Below, piece by piece: positions 1-7,647 of a stretch of 64,000 bases of DNA. A program made the position numbers and the translations under genes. This DNA is from Aquimarina sp. AU58 (GTDB taxonomy: Bacteria > Bacteroidota > Bacteroidia > Flavobacteriales > Flavobacteriaceae): the NCBI RefSeq assembly GCF_900312745.1, contig NZ_OMPD01000011.1, positions 1-64,000 of the forward strand. The letters are read 5' to 3'. The notes below the pieces were generated by a model. It was given only the letters and a program-made list of their open reading frames with translations. It was not told where the DNA came from and made no database searches. Positions within the stretch are counted from its first letter, which is position 1, and the number at the start of each line of letters is the position of its first letter.

Positions 1-170
1 ATGCAACGAGCGAAGTAGAGCAAGAGTACGCAGCTGTGTAGATGAGTGTGTGAGTGTTCATGATGGGTGAGCTGTAGACTTACTATTGTTTTTGTTGTTT
101 AATGATACGGCGGCAACCGAAATCTAAACTTTTTCGTTCGTGTGCGTCTTCAGATGTGTATAAAGGAAAA
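1..170. other. Sequencing-adapter contamination at contig end
   Basis: Positions 101-129 match the 29-base Illumina P5 sequence with four mismatches. Positions 130-137 fit an eight-base index. Positions 138-170 match the 33-base Nextera read-1 adapter in length and order, with an exact TCAGATGTGTATAA core at 149-162. Positions 1-100 are base-skewed, unlike the rest of the window, and lie beyond the flow-cell end of the adapter, which fits read-through noise. This block should be regarded as non-biological. The adapter sequences are established knowledge; the alignment was done by eye. Confidence 0.9.
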
Positions 171-320
171 CTCAAAAACTGAAAGGGAATTGGGTTTACT
201 AGGTCGAATTATCCCACTGTAGAGTGGGATTTTTTTTTTTTTTTTTTGAATCTGGATGCTCTCAAAAACTGAAAGCGAATTGAGTTTACTAGGTCGAATT
301 ATCCCACTATAGAGTGGGAT
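171..320. repeat. Two copies of a 60-base unit next to the adapter
   Basis: Positions 171-230 and 261-320 are near-identical, with three or four substitutions. Each ends in the same terminator hairpin. The first copy directly abuts the adapter and is followed by a run of about 18 T, where the second copy has seven. The sequence after copy 1 (248-263) weakly matches what follows copy 2. The simplest reading is that copy 1 is an error-rich adapter-bearing read joined to the true locus, copy 2. A genuine tandem repeat is the alternative. Confidence 0.7.
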
Positions 321-328
321 CTTTTTTT
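301..328 (+). terminator. Rho-independent terminator
   Basis: An eight-base stem (ATCCCACT paired with AGTGGGAT) with a four-base loop is followed by CTTTTTTT. It would end a gene whose body lies beyond the contig edge. The same hairpin appears in the suspect copy at 211-230. Confidence 0.7.
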
Positions 329-449
329 GTACTTGGATGTTTTCTGATCAAGAGATTGATTATTGGCTTTTTAAATGTTGAAGCTTTTATAGGGGTTATG
401 ATCGTACTTCTCAAAAAAAATAGGCTTCAAGATGCTATGGTTAAGATGT

Positions 450-520
450 TTTGTCATTCTTATAAAAAGATATTTTGACAAAATGTCATTAACTGAATGT
501 GTTTTAATGACAAAATGTCG
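450..520. promoter_or_regulatory. Paired palindromic operator upstream of hsp20
   Basis: TGACA-AAA-TGTCA at 476-488 is a perfect palindrome. A second copy with one mismatch lies at 508-520, centre to centre 32 bp away, about three helical turns. A further TTTTGTCA half-site at 450-457 faces TGACAAAA at 476-483. The arrangement suggests cooperative binding of a dimeric regulator controlling the small heat-shock gene 77 bases downstream. It is not the CIRCE element. The regulator is unknown. Confidence 0.5.
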
Positions 521-596
521 TGAAAATTAAAACGGAACCCAAATTGCTATATACTCATTGTAATTGAAATTTTGAATAACCTTAAAAAAATATACA

Positions 597-1034
597 ATGA
601 GTTTACTAAAAAAAACAGACAGATTACCTTTCCTTTTTGATGATTTCTTTACTACCGATTGGCTTGGAGGAACATCTAATATTAATAAAATAGGTGTAAA
701 TACTCCAGCAGTTAATGTTAAAGAAACAGATGAAGATTTTGTGGTAGAATTAGCTGCACCAGGACTTACCAAAGAAGACTTTAGTATTGAACTGAATAAT
801 GATGTTCTTACCATTTCTTCTGAGAGCACATCAGAAAAAGAAACTAAAGATGAAAAAGGAAAGTACACACGAAAAGAATTTGGATACAATGCATTTAAAC
901 GTTCATTTAGTCTCCCCGAAGCAGTAAATGGTAACAAAATAGGAGCTTCATATGAAAACGGAGTGTTATTGGTAAAACTTCCTAAAAAAGAGGAAGCAAA
1001 AGTACAACCAAAAAGGTTGATTGAGATTTCATGA
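597..1034 (+). CDS. Small heat-shock protein, Hsp20/alpha-crystallin family
   Basis: The 145-residue protein is an ATP-independent holdase chaperone that binds unfolding cytoplasmic proteins. The alpha-crystallin domain spans roughly residues 35-130, starting around PAVNVKETDEDFVVELAAPG and continuing through the typical ENGVLLVKLPK segment. A short C-terminal tail carries the KRLIEIS stretch, where this family places its IxI/V anchoring motif. Length is normal for bacterial Hsp20. It is monocistronic, with a paired palindrome upstream (476-520) and a strong terminator downstream (1071-1106). Family assignment is firm; stress induction is inferred from the family and the operator-like sites. 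Confidence 0.95.
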   Translation: MSLLKKTDRLPFLFDDFFTTDWLGGTSNINKIGVNTPAVNVKETDEDFVVELAAPGLTKEDFSIELNNDVLTISSESTSEKETKDEKGKYTRKEFGYNAFKRSFSLPEAVNGNKIGASYENGVLLVKLPKKEEAKVQPKRLIEIS

Positions 1035-1070
1035 TTTGATTGATTTGAGATTTAGTTAGTTAATGTTTCA

Positions 1071-1106
1071 AAAACACTCTTTATAGTAAAGGGTGTTTTT
1101 GTTTTT
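1071..1106 (+). terminator. Rho-independent terminator after hsp20
   Basis: A 13-base stem (AAAACACTCTTTA with TAAAGGGTGTTTT, one G-T pair) closes a three-base loop and is followed by a T-rich tract. Confidence 0.85.
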
Positions 1107-1232
1107 TAATCCAGGTCTAAAATAAAATAAATCAACTAAGGTATTTTGATCTCTTTAAATAGTTAATTTTTAGTCATTTCTCAGAATATTGAAAAAATAT
1201 TTGTATTATTGTGATATCAAAATGATATTATT

Positions 1233-2087
1233 ATGAAATACGAGAAAAATATAAAAGCAAGTAGTGGTTATCTAATGTTAGGTCTACTTATGTTAGTTGT
1301 AATGGGGATGGTTACTGGTTTGCTTCTAAGTGGAAATCCCTTATTTATAATTCTTATAATGGTGATATTGTTTATCATTAAAGGTTTTTTTATTGTAAAC
1401 CCTAATAGTTCTAAAGTAATGGTGTTATTTGGGGCATATAAAGGAACAGTAAAGAATAACGGTTTCTTTTGGGCGAATCCTTTTTATGCCAGACAAAGAA
1501 TTTCTTTGAGGGCCAGAAATTTCTATAGCGAACGGGTGAAAGTGAATGATAAAATTGGTAATCCAATTTTGATTAATGTAATTTTGGTGTGGAAAGTAGC
1601 AGATACATATAAGGCAGCTTTTGATGTTGATCAGTACGAAGAATTTGTAAGAGTACAAACAGATGCAGCCGTAAGAAAACTTGCAGGCTCTTATCCGTAT
1701 GATAATTTTGCTGATGGGCAACAGGAGGTAACATTACTATCTGGTATGGATGAAGTAAATGAAGCTTTAGAAAATGAAATAACAGAGCGTTTAGCCATTG
1801 CCGGAATAGAAGTTCTGGAAGCCAGAATTGGATACCTGGCATATGCCCCGGAAATAGCAAGCTCAATGTTGAAAAGACAGCAAGCCGTAGCTATCGTAGC
1901 AGCGCGTAAAAAAATAGTAGAAGGAGCTGTTGGTATGGTAGAAGATGCTTTAACCAAATTATCTGCAGATGATATTATAGATTTTGATGATGATAAAAAA
2001 GCATCTATGGTAAGTAATTTAATGGTGGTTCTGTGCGGTGATAAAGAAGCAACACCAGTAATTAATACTGGGACATTACATTCGTAA
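1233..2087 (+). CDS. SPFH/Band 7 (stomatin-prohibitin) membrane protein
   Basis: The 284-residue protein has two closely spaced hydrophobic segments near the N-terminus (about residues 11-33 and 36-54). An SPFH domain (about 52-230) follows, with the characteristic VNVILVWKVADTYKAAFDV strand region and the amphipathic EITERLAIAGIEVLEARI helix. SPFH proteins oligomerise on membranes and organise microdomains or hold proteases and channels. The helical C-terminal extension is short. The next gene starts 4 bases after the stop and encodes a small ribbon-helix-helix protein, so the two are almost certainly cotranscribed. The substrate or partner of this SPFH protein cannot be read from sequence. 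Confidence 0.9.
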   Translation: MKYEKNIKASSGYLMLGLLMLVVMGMVTGLLLSGNPLFIILIMVILFIIKGFFIVNPNSSKVMVLFGAYKGTVKNNGFFWANPFYARQRISLRARNFYSERVKVNDKIGNPILINVILVWKVADTYKAAFDVDQYEEFVRVQTDAAVRKLAGSYPYDNFADGQQEVTLLSGMDEVNEALENEITERLAIAGIEVLEARIGYLAYAPEIASSMLKRQQAVAIVAARKKIVEGAVGMVEDALTKLSADDIIDFDDDKKASMVSNLMVVLCGDKEATPVINTGTLHS

Positions 2088-2090
2088 TTT

Positions 2091-2270
2091 ATGAGTAAGA
2101 AAAAATCATTTGTTCTAAGAATAGACCCAGAAACTTTTAAGTCGATTGAAAAATGGGCTGATGATGAGTTTCGAAGTGTTAATGGGCAACTAGAATGGAT
2201 GATACATAAAAGTCTTAAAGATGCTAAGCGTTTGAAATCTAAAAAAAAGTCTAACGATTCTGAAGAATAG
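2091..2270 (+). CDS. Arc-family ribbon-helix-helix protein
   Basis: This 59-residue protein begins MSKKKSFVLRIDPETFKSIE and continues with a WADDEFRSVNGQLEWMIHKSL segment. That is the beta-strand plus two-helix pattern of Arc/MetJ DNA-binding proteins: a basic strand with alternating residues, then a turn rich in S and N. A lysine-rich tail follows. It lies 4 bases downstream of the SPFH gene and is followed by a terminator at 2299-2332. RHH proteins normally bind operators as dimers; here it may autoregulate the SPFH operon, which is inference. No toxin partner is present. Confidence 0.85.
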   Translation: MSKKKSFVLRIDPETFKSIEKWADDEFRSVNGQLEWMIHKSLKDAKRLKSKKKSNDSEE

Positions 2271-2298
2271 TATATAGATTTTAAATATTTGCTATTGT

Positions 2299-2332
2299 GA
2301 AAATGCTCCTGATATACCGGGAGCATTTTTTA
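2299..2332. terminator. Terminator between convergent genes
   Basis: AAATGCTCC and GGAGCATTT form a stem with about a ten-base loop, with T and A tracts on either side. It probably works in both directions, for the SPFH/RHH operon (+) and the DUF2306 gene (-). Confidence 0.8.
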
Positions 2333-2341
2333 TAGTGATAT

Positions 2342-2968
2342 TTAAATAGAACTTACAACTAACCTGGATTTGATTTTGCCTACAAGATAATATGCGAAAA
2401 TAAGATTTGGGATCCAGCAAAGCCATGCTACTATTTGATATGCAATGATAAAATCTCCAATAAATGTATGGAGTATAGGTAACCATATTCTAAGTGTTAC
2501 TGCAGAAAAACAGGCTGCATAGCTATAATACATCATAGTTTGATGTTGGGATATCCGGACAGTTTTGGCATACCAGTATCCTTTAACAGTAGTATATATC
2601 CAAAGTATTCCTAAGCATATGAACCCAAGAGATGCAATAATTCCTCCTGTAGCAAAGAAGCCAATATAAATTCCCGAAACTCCACTTATAAAGACCATAA
2701 TCACATAGGTTTTTCCAATACGTTTATGCAATTCTGATCGAGAGATTCTTATTTTTTTATTAAACTGAATCCAACCTATCAGTAGTGCGACACCCCCAAA
2801 AAAGATATGACTATAAAAAGCAATATTCCAAATGGTATCGGCAAGTAAGTCACTACTTTTCGAACTTAATAAACCAAATTTTCGATTCACAAAGAGATAT
2901 ACAAAAGGATAGAGGCCTATTATAGTACTTAATAAAGCTAAAATGACTTTGATAATTTTTTTCATCAT
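2342..2968 (-). CDS. DUF2306 family integral membrane protein
   Basis: The predicted protein has about six transmembrane segments and the DUF2306 hallmarks: a histidine after the second helix (YSHIFFGGVALLIGWIQF), the SELHKRIGKTYV motif and an SQHQTMMYYSYA motif. Family function is unknown; conserved histidines suggest cofactor or metal binding. An upstream GTG (2992) would overlap the response regulator, whereas the tandem ATGs at 2968/2965 sit 8 bases after its stop, so I chose 2968. It is the last gene of a kinase-regulator-DUF2306 operon. Confidence 0.85.
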   Translation of the reverse strand: MMKKIIKVILALLSTIIGLYPFVYLFVNRKFGLLSSKSSDLLADTIWNIAFYSHIFFGGVALLIGWIQFNKKIRISRSELHKRIGKTYVIMVFISGVSGIYIGFFATGGIIASLGFICLGILWIYTTVKGYWYAKTVRISQHQTMMYYSYAACFSAVTLRIWLPILHTFIGDFIIAYQIVAWLCWIPNLIFAYYLVGKIKSRLVVSSI

Positions 2969-2976
2969 CTGTGAAA

Positions 2977-3735
2977 TTAAAGATCCAGCCACTTTTTAAA
3001 ATTAGAAGTCCGCTCCCGGGAAACAATAATCTGTTCATCATTCACAGGCTTTAATTTCAATAATAATCTACTATTAAAATAACTATGAATCTCAACTACA
3101 GCTTTAACAGAAATCATAAACTTTCTATTAATTCTAAAAAAATGAATAGGATCTAGAATTTCTTCAAGTTGATCTATAGTGTATTCAATAGGATATTGCT
3201 TTCCTGTGTGGGAATGCAAAAAAATAATTCCTTCATGGGACTTAAAATAAGCAATATCGTCAACATTAAAAGTGTTAAATTGATTTCCGACTTTAACCAT
3301 AAAACGGCGTTTGTATTCTTTTACAAACAAGTTTTTAATGCGTTCGAATTTTACATCATCTATCGATTTACCAGACTCTGTAAAACTCTTTTTGTATTTG
3401 GCGAGAGCGTTTTTTAAATCTTTTTTATCAATTGGTTTTAGAAGGTAATCTAATCCATTATACTTAAAACCTCTTATGGCATATTCGTTATATGCCGTAG
3501 TAAATATAATAGGAGGGTGATCTTCTAGTGTGTCTAAAATATCGAATCCATATCCATCATTTAATTGAATGTCCAGAAATATTAGATCGGGGAGTGGGTT
3601 ATTCTCAAACCAATGTCTTCCGTTTTCGACAGAAGTGATTTGACCGGCAATCTTTATTTCTGGAGCTAACTCTTCGATGAGATTTGCCAAACGCTTAGAG
3701 GCTATATTTTCGTCTTCAACAATTACAGCAGTCAT
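2977..3735 (-). CDS. LytTR-type response regulator
   Basis: The 252-residue protein has a receiver domain (about 1-115) with the acidic pair E7/D8, phospho-acceptor D55 in FLDIQLNDG, T80 and K100 in LLKP. A LytTR DNA-binding domain occupies about 145-250, with the FFRINRKFMISVKAV segment typical of Bacteroidetes members. It is activated by phosphotransfer from the LytS-type kinase encoded immediately upstream, only one base away. LytTR domains bind direct repeats in promoters. The nearest likely target is the divergent TonB receptor at 5088, which is inference. Confidence 0.95.
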   Translation of the reverse strand: MTAVIVEDENIASKRLANLIEELAPEIKIAGQITSVENGRHWFENNPLPDLIFLDIQLNDGYGFDILDTLEDHPPIIFTTAYNEYAIRGFKYNGLDYLLKPIDKKDLKNALAKYKKSFTESGKSIDDVKFERIKNLFVKEYKRRFMVKVGNQFNTFNVDDIAYFKSHEGIIFLHSHTGKQYPIEYTIDQLEEILDPIHFFRINRKFMISVKAVVEIHSYFNSRLLLKLKPVNDEQIIVSRERTSNFKKWLDL

Positions 3736-3736
3736 T

Positions 3737-4816
3737 TTATGAAACTTTTACCATGGTAACTTCTTTTATATCTTTGGTTAATAGAGGGAGAGTAACTTTA
3801 AAGTATTCATGCTCTGTTTCTATTAATACTTCTTGATTTGTATAAAAGGAGTACCTCTTTTTAATATTTTTAAGCCCTAATTGTGTTGATTCTTCTTTTT
3901 GTTTTCTTACCCGTAAATTATTCTGAATAAGAATACTACTTTTTTCTATAGAAATAATACTAATCTCCAAAGGTATTTCTTTAGAGTAATAATTATGTTT
4001 TAAGGCATTTTCTACGAGCATTTGTAACGATAAGGTAGGAATTACATATTCTTTTGGATTAACCGAAATATGAGTGGTTATACTAAGCGCGCCTTCATGC
4101 CTAACATTCATCATAAATATAAAAGAATCAAGAAAACTTAATTCTTTTTCCAGGCTAACCAGATCTTCTTCACGGTTATCCAGAATATATCTATAACATG
4201 TTGCTAATCTGGATACAAAATCAGATGCCAGGTCTCTGTCTTGATACATTAATGACGTAAGTGTATTTAAGCTATTGAATAAAAAATGGGGGCTAATTTG
4301 ATTTTTCAAGGACTTATATTTAGACGTCATGACTTCTTTTTTTAGTTTGTCCATTGTATTTTCCATTTCTTTTTTCTGTTTTAGAGAATGATAAAAGAGA
4401 TTAAAAATAACAACGGCAAAACCTAAGAGTGTAGCTCTAAAAAAATCTATTCTAAATCGTAACCAGGGTTTATCAGCATTAATTTCGCAAATATGATTAA
4501 ATTCAAAAATCGCCAAATAATATAATGAAGCAGCTATAGGAATAAAAATCGCCATATTTATAGCAATAATCTTCATACCATTATTTAGATCCAGACTTTT
4601 ACCTTCATTAGATTTGACCTCTCTTCGTATTAACCAATCATTGGTCTCCCAGGTGAATATGAAAAGAAAAAAGGCAGTCAAATAATAAAATAAACTAGTT
4701 GCATCAAATTCTGTGACATCACCGCTATGGTCGATGGTCGATTTAATAAGGAAATAAACCACGTTTATAACAATAAAGCGAAATGTAAACTTCTTTATGT
4801 ATGCTTTAGATATCAT
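3737..4816 (-). CDS. LytS/YehU-type sensor histidine kinase
   Basis: The 359-residue kinase has four predicted transmembrane helices (about 12-25, 41-57, 82-105 and 125-143), a short coiled linker, and a His_kinase domain with phospho-acceptor H177 in SPHFLFNSLNTL. The N box (LVENALKHN, about 267-275) and a glycine box (LGLKNIKKRY) complete the ATP-binding domain. There is no extracytoplasmic sensor domain, so signal sensing is through the membrane segments or a partner. It is the first gene of the kinase-regulator-DUF2306 operon and is divergent from the TonB receptor. Confidence 0.93.
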   Translation of the reverse strand: MISKAYIKKFTFRFIVINVVYFLIKSTIDHSGDVTEFDATSLFYYLTAFFLFIFTWETNDWLIRREVKSNEGKSLDLNNGMKIIAINMAIFIPIAASLYYLAIFEFNHICEINADKPWLRFRIDFFRATLLGFAVVIFNLFYHSLKQKKEMENTMDKLKKEVMTSKYKSLKNQISPHFLFNSLNTLTSLMYQDRDLASDFVSRLATCYRYILDNREEDLVSLEKELSFLDSFIFMMNVRHEGALSITTHISVNPKEYVIPTLSLQMLVENALKHNYYSKEIPLEISIISIEKSSILIQNNLRVRKQKEESTQLGLKNIKKRYSFYTNQEVLIETEHEYFKVTLPLLTKDIKEVTMVKVS

Positions 4817-5011
4817 ATGTAAAAGTCAATAATAGATGTATCCTTTTTAATAGTATAGGTAAAGATACATAACTGATATGCAATAATCATTTTTAGACAT
4901 ATTCAATCGTCAGATAAGATGCTGAATTGTTTTAAATAACGTTTGATTTGATAACATAGGACACTACTCCATTTTATACTATTCAGATTTGTTTTTGACA
5001 TTTCAAGAGTA

Positions 5012-5032
5012 AAAATACCAGCTGGGTATTTT
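5012..5032. promoter_or_regulatory. Inverted repeat in divergent intergenic region
   Basis: AAAATACC and GGTATTTT form an inverted repeat around AGCTG, 56 bases upstream of the receptor start and between it and the kinase operon. It could be an operator or a weak attenuator. No protein can be assigned. Confidence 0.3.
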
Positions 5033-5087
5033 AAATTTTAAGAGTTAAAAAAGAAGTCACAGATTTGAACAAAATAGGAGTCAAATC

Positions 5088-7472
5088 ATGAGAAAAATCA
5101 CTTTTGCATTTATTATTGTACTAGGATACATAGCAAATGCACAAACAGGAATCATTAAAGGTCTTGTTGTTGACAAACAATCAGAAAACCCTTTACCAGG
5201 AGCTACAATTGAGTTATTAAATGTAGAACAAGCTATCGGGGTGATAACGGATATAGATGGGTATTTTACATTAGAAAATGTACCGCTTGGTCGTCAAATG
5301 ATACGGGTAAGTTACATTGGATTCGAATCGATTACTATACCGAATATTGTAGTAACTTCTGGTAAGGATGCAGCAGTTAATATAGCACTAATAGAAGCTT
5401 TTGATCGGTTAGATGAAGTTATTATTACATCAGAAACAAGCAAAGCTCAGGCCATAAATAAACTTACATCTGTTTCGGCCAGACAGTTTGGCGTCGAAGA
5501 AGTAACCCGTTTTTCGGGAGGAAGGAGCGATGTTGGTCGTTTGGCAGCAAATTTTGCGGGTGTTTCTTCTCCCGATGATAGTAGAAATGATATTGTGATA
5601 CGAGGTAATTCTCCTGTTGGATTACTATGGCGGGTAGAAGGAGTGCCCATTCCAAGCCCTAATCATTATTCTACCCTGGGAACGACAGGAGGACCAGTTT
5701 CTGCTTTAAATCCTAATCTGTTAAAAAACTCAGATTTTATTACTTCGGCTTTCCCTGCAGAATATGGAAATGCAATAGGAGGAGTATTTGATCTTGGATT
5801 TAGAAAAGGTAATGTAGATGATTATGAATATACTGGTCAGGTAGGGATTTTTACAGGAGTAGAAGCAATGGCAGAAGGGCCTTTGGGTAAAAATAAAGGT
5901 TCGTTTTTGGTGGCCGGAAGATATTCGTTAGTAAGTCTCCTGGGGATAGGAGCAGGAGGAACATCGGCTACACCAAATTACTATGATGTTTCATTTAATG
6001 TAGATTTTGGAAAAAGTAAACTAGGTAACTTTTCATTGTTCGGGATTATTGGTTTTTCTGATATTGAATTTCTTGGAGATGATATTGATGAGGATGATCT
6101 ATTTGCTGCCGAAGATGAAAATTCTAAGGCAGACTCTGGTTTTGGGGTGATTGGTCTTAAACACCAGATCAATATTGGTTCATCCTCTTTTTTAAGAACA
6201 ACAGTAGCTGGGTCTTTTGCAACTAATGAATTTAAAGCAGATCGCTTTATTGAAAAAAACACTCCGCAAGAACGTATTATAAAATATACTGAAGCCGATA
6301 ATGCAGAATCACGCCTCACGTTCTCTACGCTTTTTAACTCTAAATTGAGTAGTAAAAGTACATTACGAACAGGAGTTTTGGTAGAAAATTTTGGAATAGA
6401 GTCTGTAGAACGAGATCGTACAAAACAACCTGATAATGATGGTGATGGTGATCCTGATCTTTTTACATTTACAGATATAGACGAAAATCTAAGTATCATT
6501 CAACCCTATATTCAGGGGCAGTTTAGACTTACCGAGAAATTAACACTAAACGCTGGATTACACGGTCAGTATAGTACGCTGAATGAACAATTTGTATTTG
6601 AACCCAGAGCAGGACTTTCTTATAAGGTTAATCAGAATCATCGTTTTAGTTTTGGATATGGATTGCATCATCAACCAGTTCCTTTACCATTATTGTTTTT
6701 AAATGAAGACGTTAATGGAGAATTGGTACAGACCAATCTGGATCTTGATTTTGTGAGAAGTAATCATTATGTATTAGGTTATGATGTAAGAATTAGTAAA
6801 GGCTGGAGAGGTAAAGTTGAGGTATATTATCAAGATGTTAGTAAGGCTGCGGTAGAACCTTTTTCGTCAAGTTATTCTTCTTTGACAGAAGGAGCAAATT
6901 TTGGATTCGAAAACGATAGGGTATCTCTGGTTAATGAAGGTACCGGTTTTAATCAGGGGATAGAACTGACTTTAGAGAAGTTTTTTAGTGATGGATATTA
7001 TGGATTGTTAACCACTTCGCTATTCGAAAGTAAATATGAAGGAAGTGATGGTATAGAACGAAATACACCTTTTAATAATGGATATGTAGTAAATCTTCTT
7101 GCCGGAAAAGAATTTACTATTGGCAAGGCCAAGAAAGATGTATTATTTTTTGACACTAAGCTAACCGTATCGGGGGGGAGATATTTTACCCCTGTTAATT
7201 TGGAAGCTTCACAATCAGCAGGTTTCCAGGTGTTAAGAGAAGATTTGGCTTTTAGTGAGCAAAATGATGACTATTTTAGATGGGATGTTAAATTTGGATA
7301 CAAAATCAATAGTAAATCAAAAAAACGTTCTCACCAGTTTTATGTTGATCTTCAAAATGTAACGAATAATGAGAATATTTTTACGCGTCGTTATAATCGT
7401 TTAACTAACCAGGTGGATCAAGTAGATCAAATTGGGTTCTTTCCTGATTTTGGATACCGTTTTCAATTTTAA
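5088..7472 (+). CDS. TonB-dependent outer-membrane receptor with carboxypeptidase-like N-domain
   Basis: The 794-residue protein has a signal peptide ending at about NAQT (residue 19). A CarboxypepD_reg-like beta-sandwich (about 22-105; GVITDIDGYFTLENVPLG) follows, then a plug domain (about 115-235, with NDIVIRGNSP and a degenerate GxPxP loop) and a 22-strand-type barrel ending in the terminal aromatic YRFQF. It imports an unknown ligand across the outer membrane using TonB energy. There is no SusD partner. It is transcribed divergently from a LytS/LytTR system, a pairing seen again at 35-40 kb in this window. The ligand cannot be predicted. Confidence 0.93.
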   Translation: MRKITFAFIIVLGYIANAQTGIIKGLVVDKQSENPLPGATIELLNVEQAIGVITDIDGYFTLENVPLGRQMIRVSYIGFESITIPNIVVTSGKDAAVNIALIEAFDRLDEVIITSETSKAQAINKLTSVSARQFGVEEVTRFSGGRSDVGRLAANFAGVSSPDDSRNDIVIRGNSPVGLLWRVEGVPIPSPNHYSTLGTTGGPVSALNPNLLKNSDFITSAFPAEYGNAIGGVFDLGFRKGNVDDYEYTGQVGIFTGVEAMAEGPLGKNKGSFLVAGRYSLVSLLGIGAGGTSATPNYYDVSFNVDFGKSKLGNFSLFGIIGFSDIEFLGDDIDEDDLFAAEDENSKADSGFGVIGLKHQINIGSSSFLRTTVAGSFATNEFKADRFIEKNTPQERIIKYTEADNAESRLTFSTLFNSKLSSKSTLRTGVLVENFGIESVERDRTKQPDNDGDGDPDLFTFTDIDENLSIIQPYIQGQFRLTEKLTLNAGLHGQYSTLNEQFVFEPRAGLSYKVNQNHRFSFGYGLHHQPVPLPLLFLNEDVNGELVQTNLDLDFVRSNHYVLGYDVRISKGWRGKVEVYYQDVSKAAVEPFSSSYSSLTEGANFGFENDRVSLVNEGTGFNQGIELTLEKFFSDGYYGLLTTSLFESKYEGSDGIERNTPFNNGYVVNLLAGKEFTIGKAKKDVLFFDTKLTVSGGRYFTPVNLEASQSAGFQVLREDLAFSEQNDDYFRWDVKFGYKINSKSKKRSHQFYVDLQNVTNNENIFTRRYNRLTNQVDQVDQIGFFPDFGYRFQF

Positions 7473-7602
7473 ACAAAATTATATCTCATTAATAAGGCAA
7501 TGCATAGTATAGAAGTGTATAACAAGCATCATTTAGAGATCATGAGGAATATTTTGAACACTAAGTAAACCTATCTACAAGTATTGTATGTAATTTTTTT
7601 GC

Positions 7603-7645
7603 AAAGAGGCTGTCTAAATAATGTACTTTTTAGACAGCCTCTTTT
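7603..7645. terminator. Bidirectional terminator
   Basis: AAAGAGGCTGTCTAAA and TTTAGACAGCCTCTTT form a perfect 16-base stem with a loop of about ten, flanked by T and A tracts. It separates the convergent TonB receptor and flavodoxin-like genes. Confidence 0.85.
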
Positions 7646-7647
7646 GT

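Noticed and set aside
171..320. Repeat pair considered as a CRISPR or tandem-repeat array
   Set aside because: Only two copies, no spacers, a terminator inside each, and adjacent to sequencing adapter.
1691..2326. 211-codon minus-strand ORF opposite the SPFH gene
   Set aside because: No recognisable domain or signal, opposite a clear SPFH domain and the ribbon-helix-helix gene; a shadow frame.
5981..6499. 172-codon minus-strand ORF inside the TonB receptor
   Set aside because: Serine-rich low-complexity translation typical of antisense frames in AT-rich genes; the plus strand is a clear receptor barrel.
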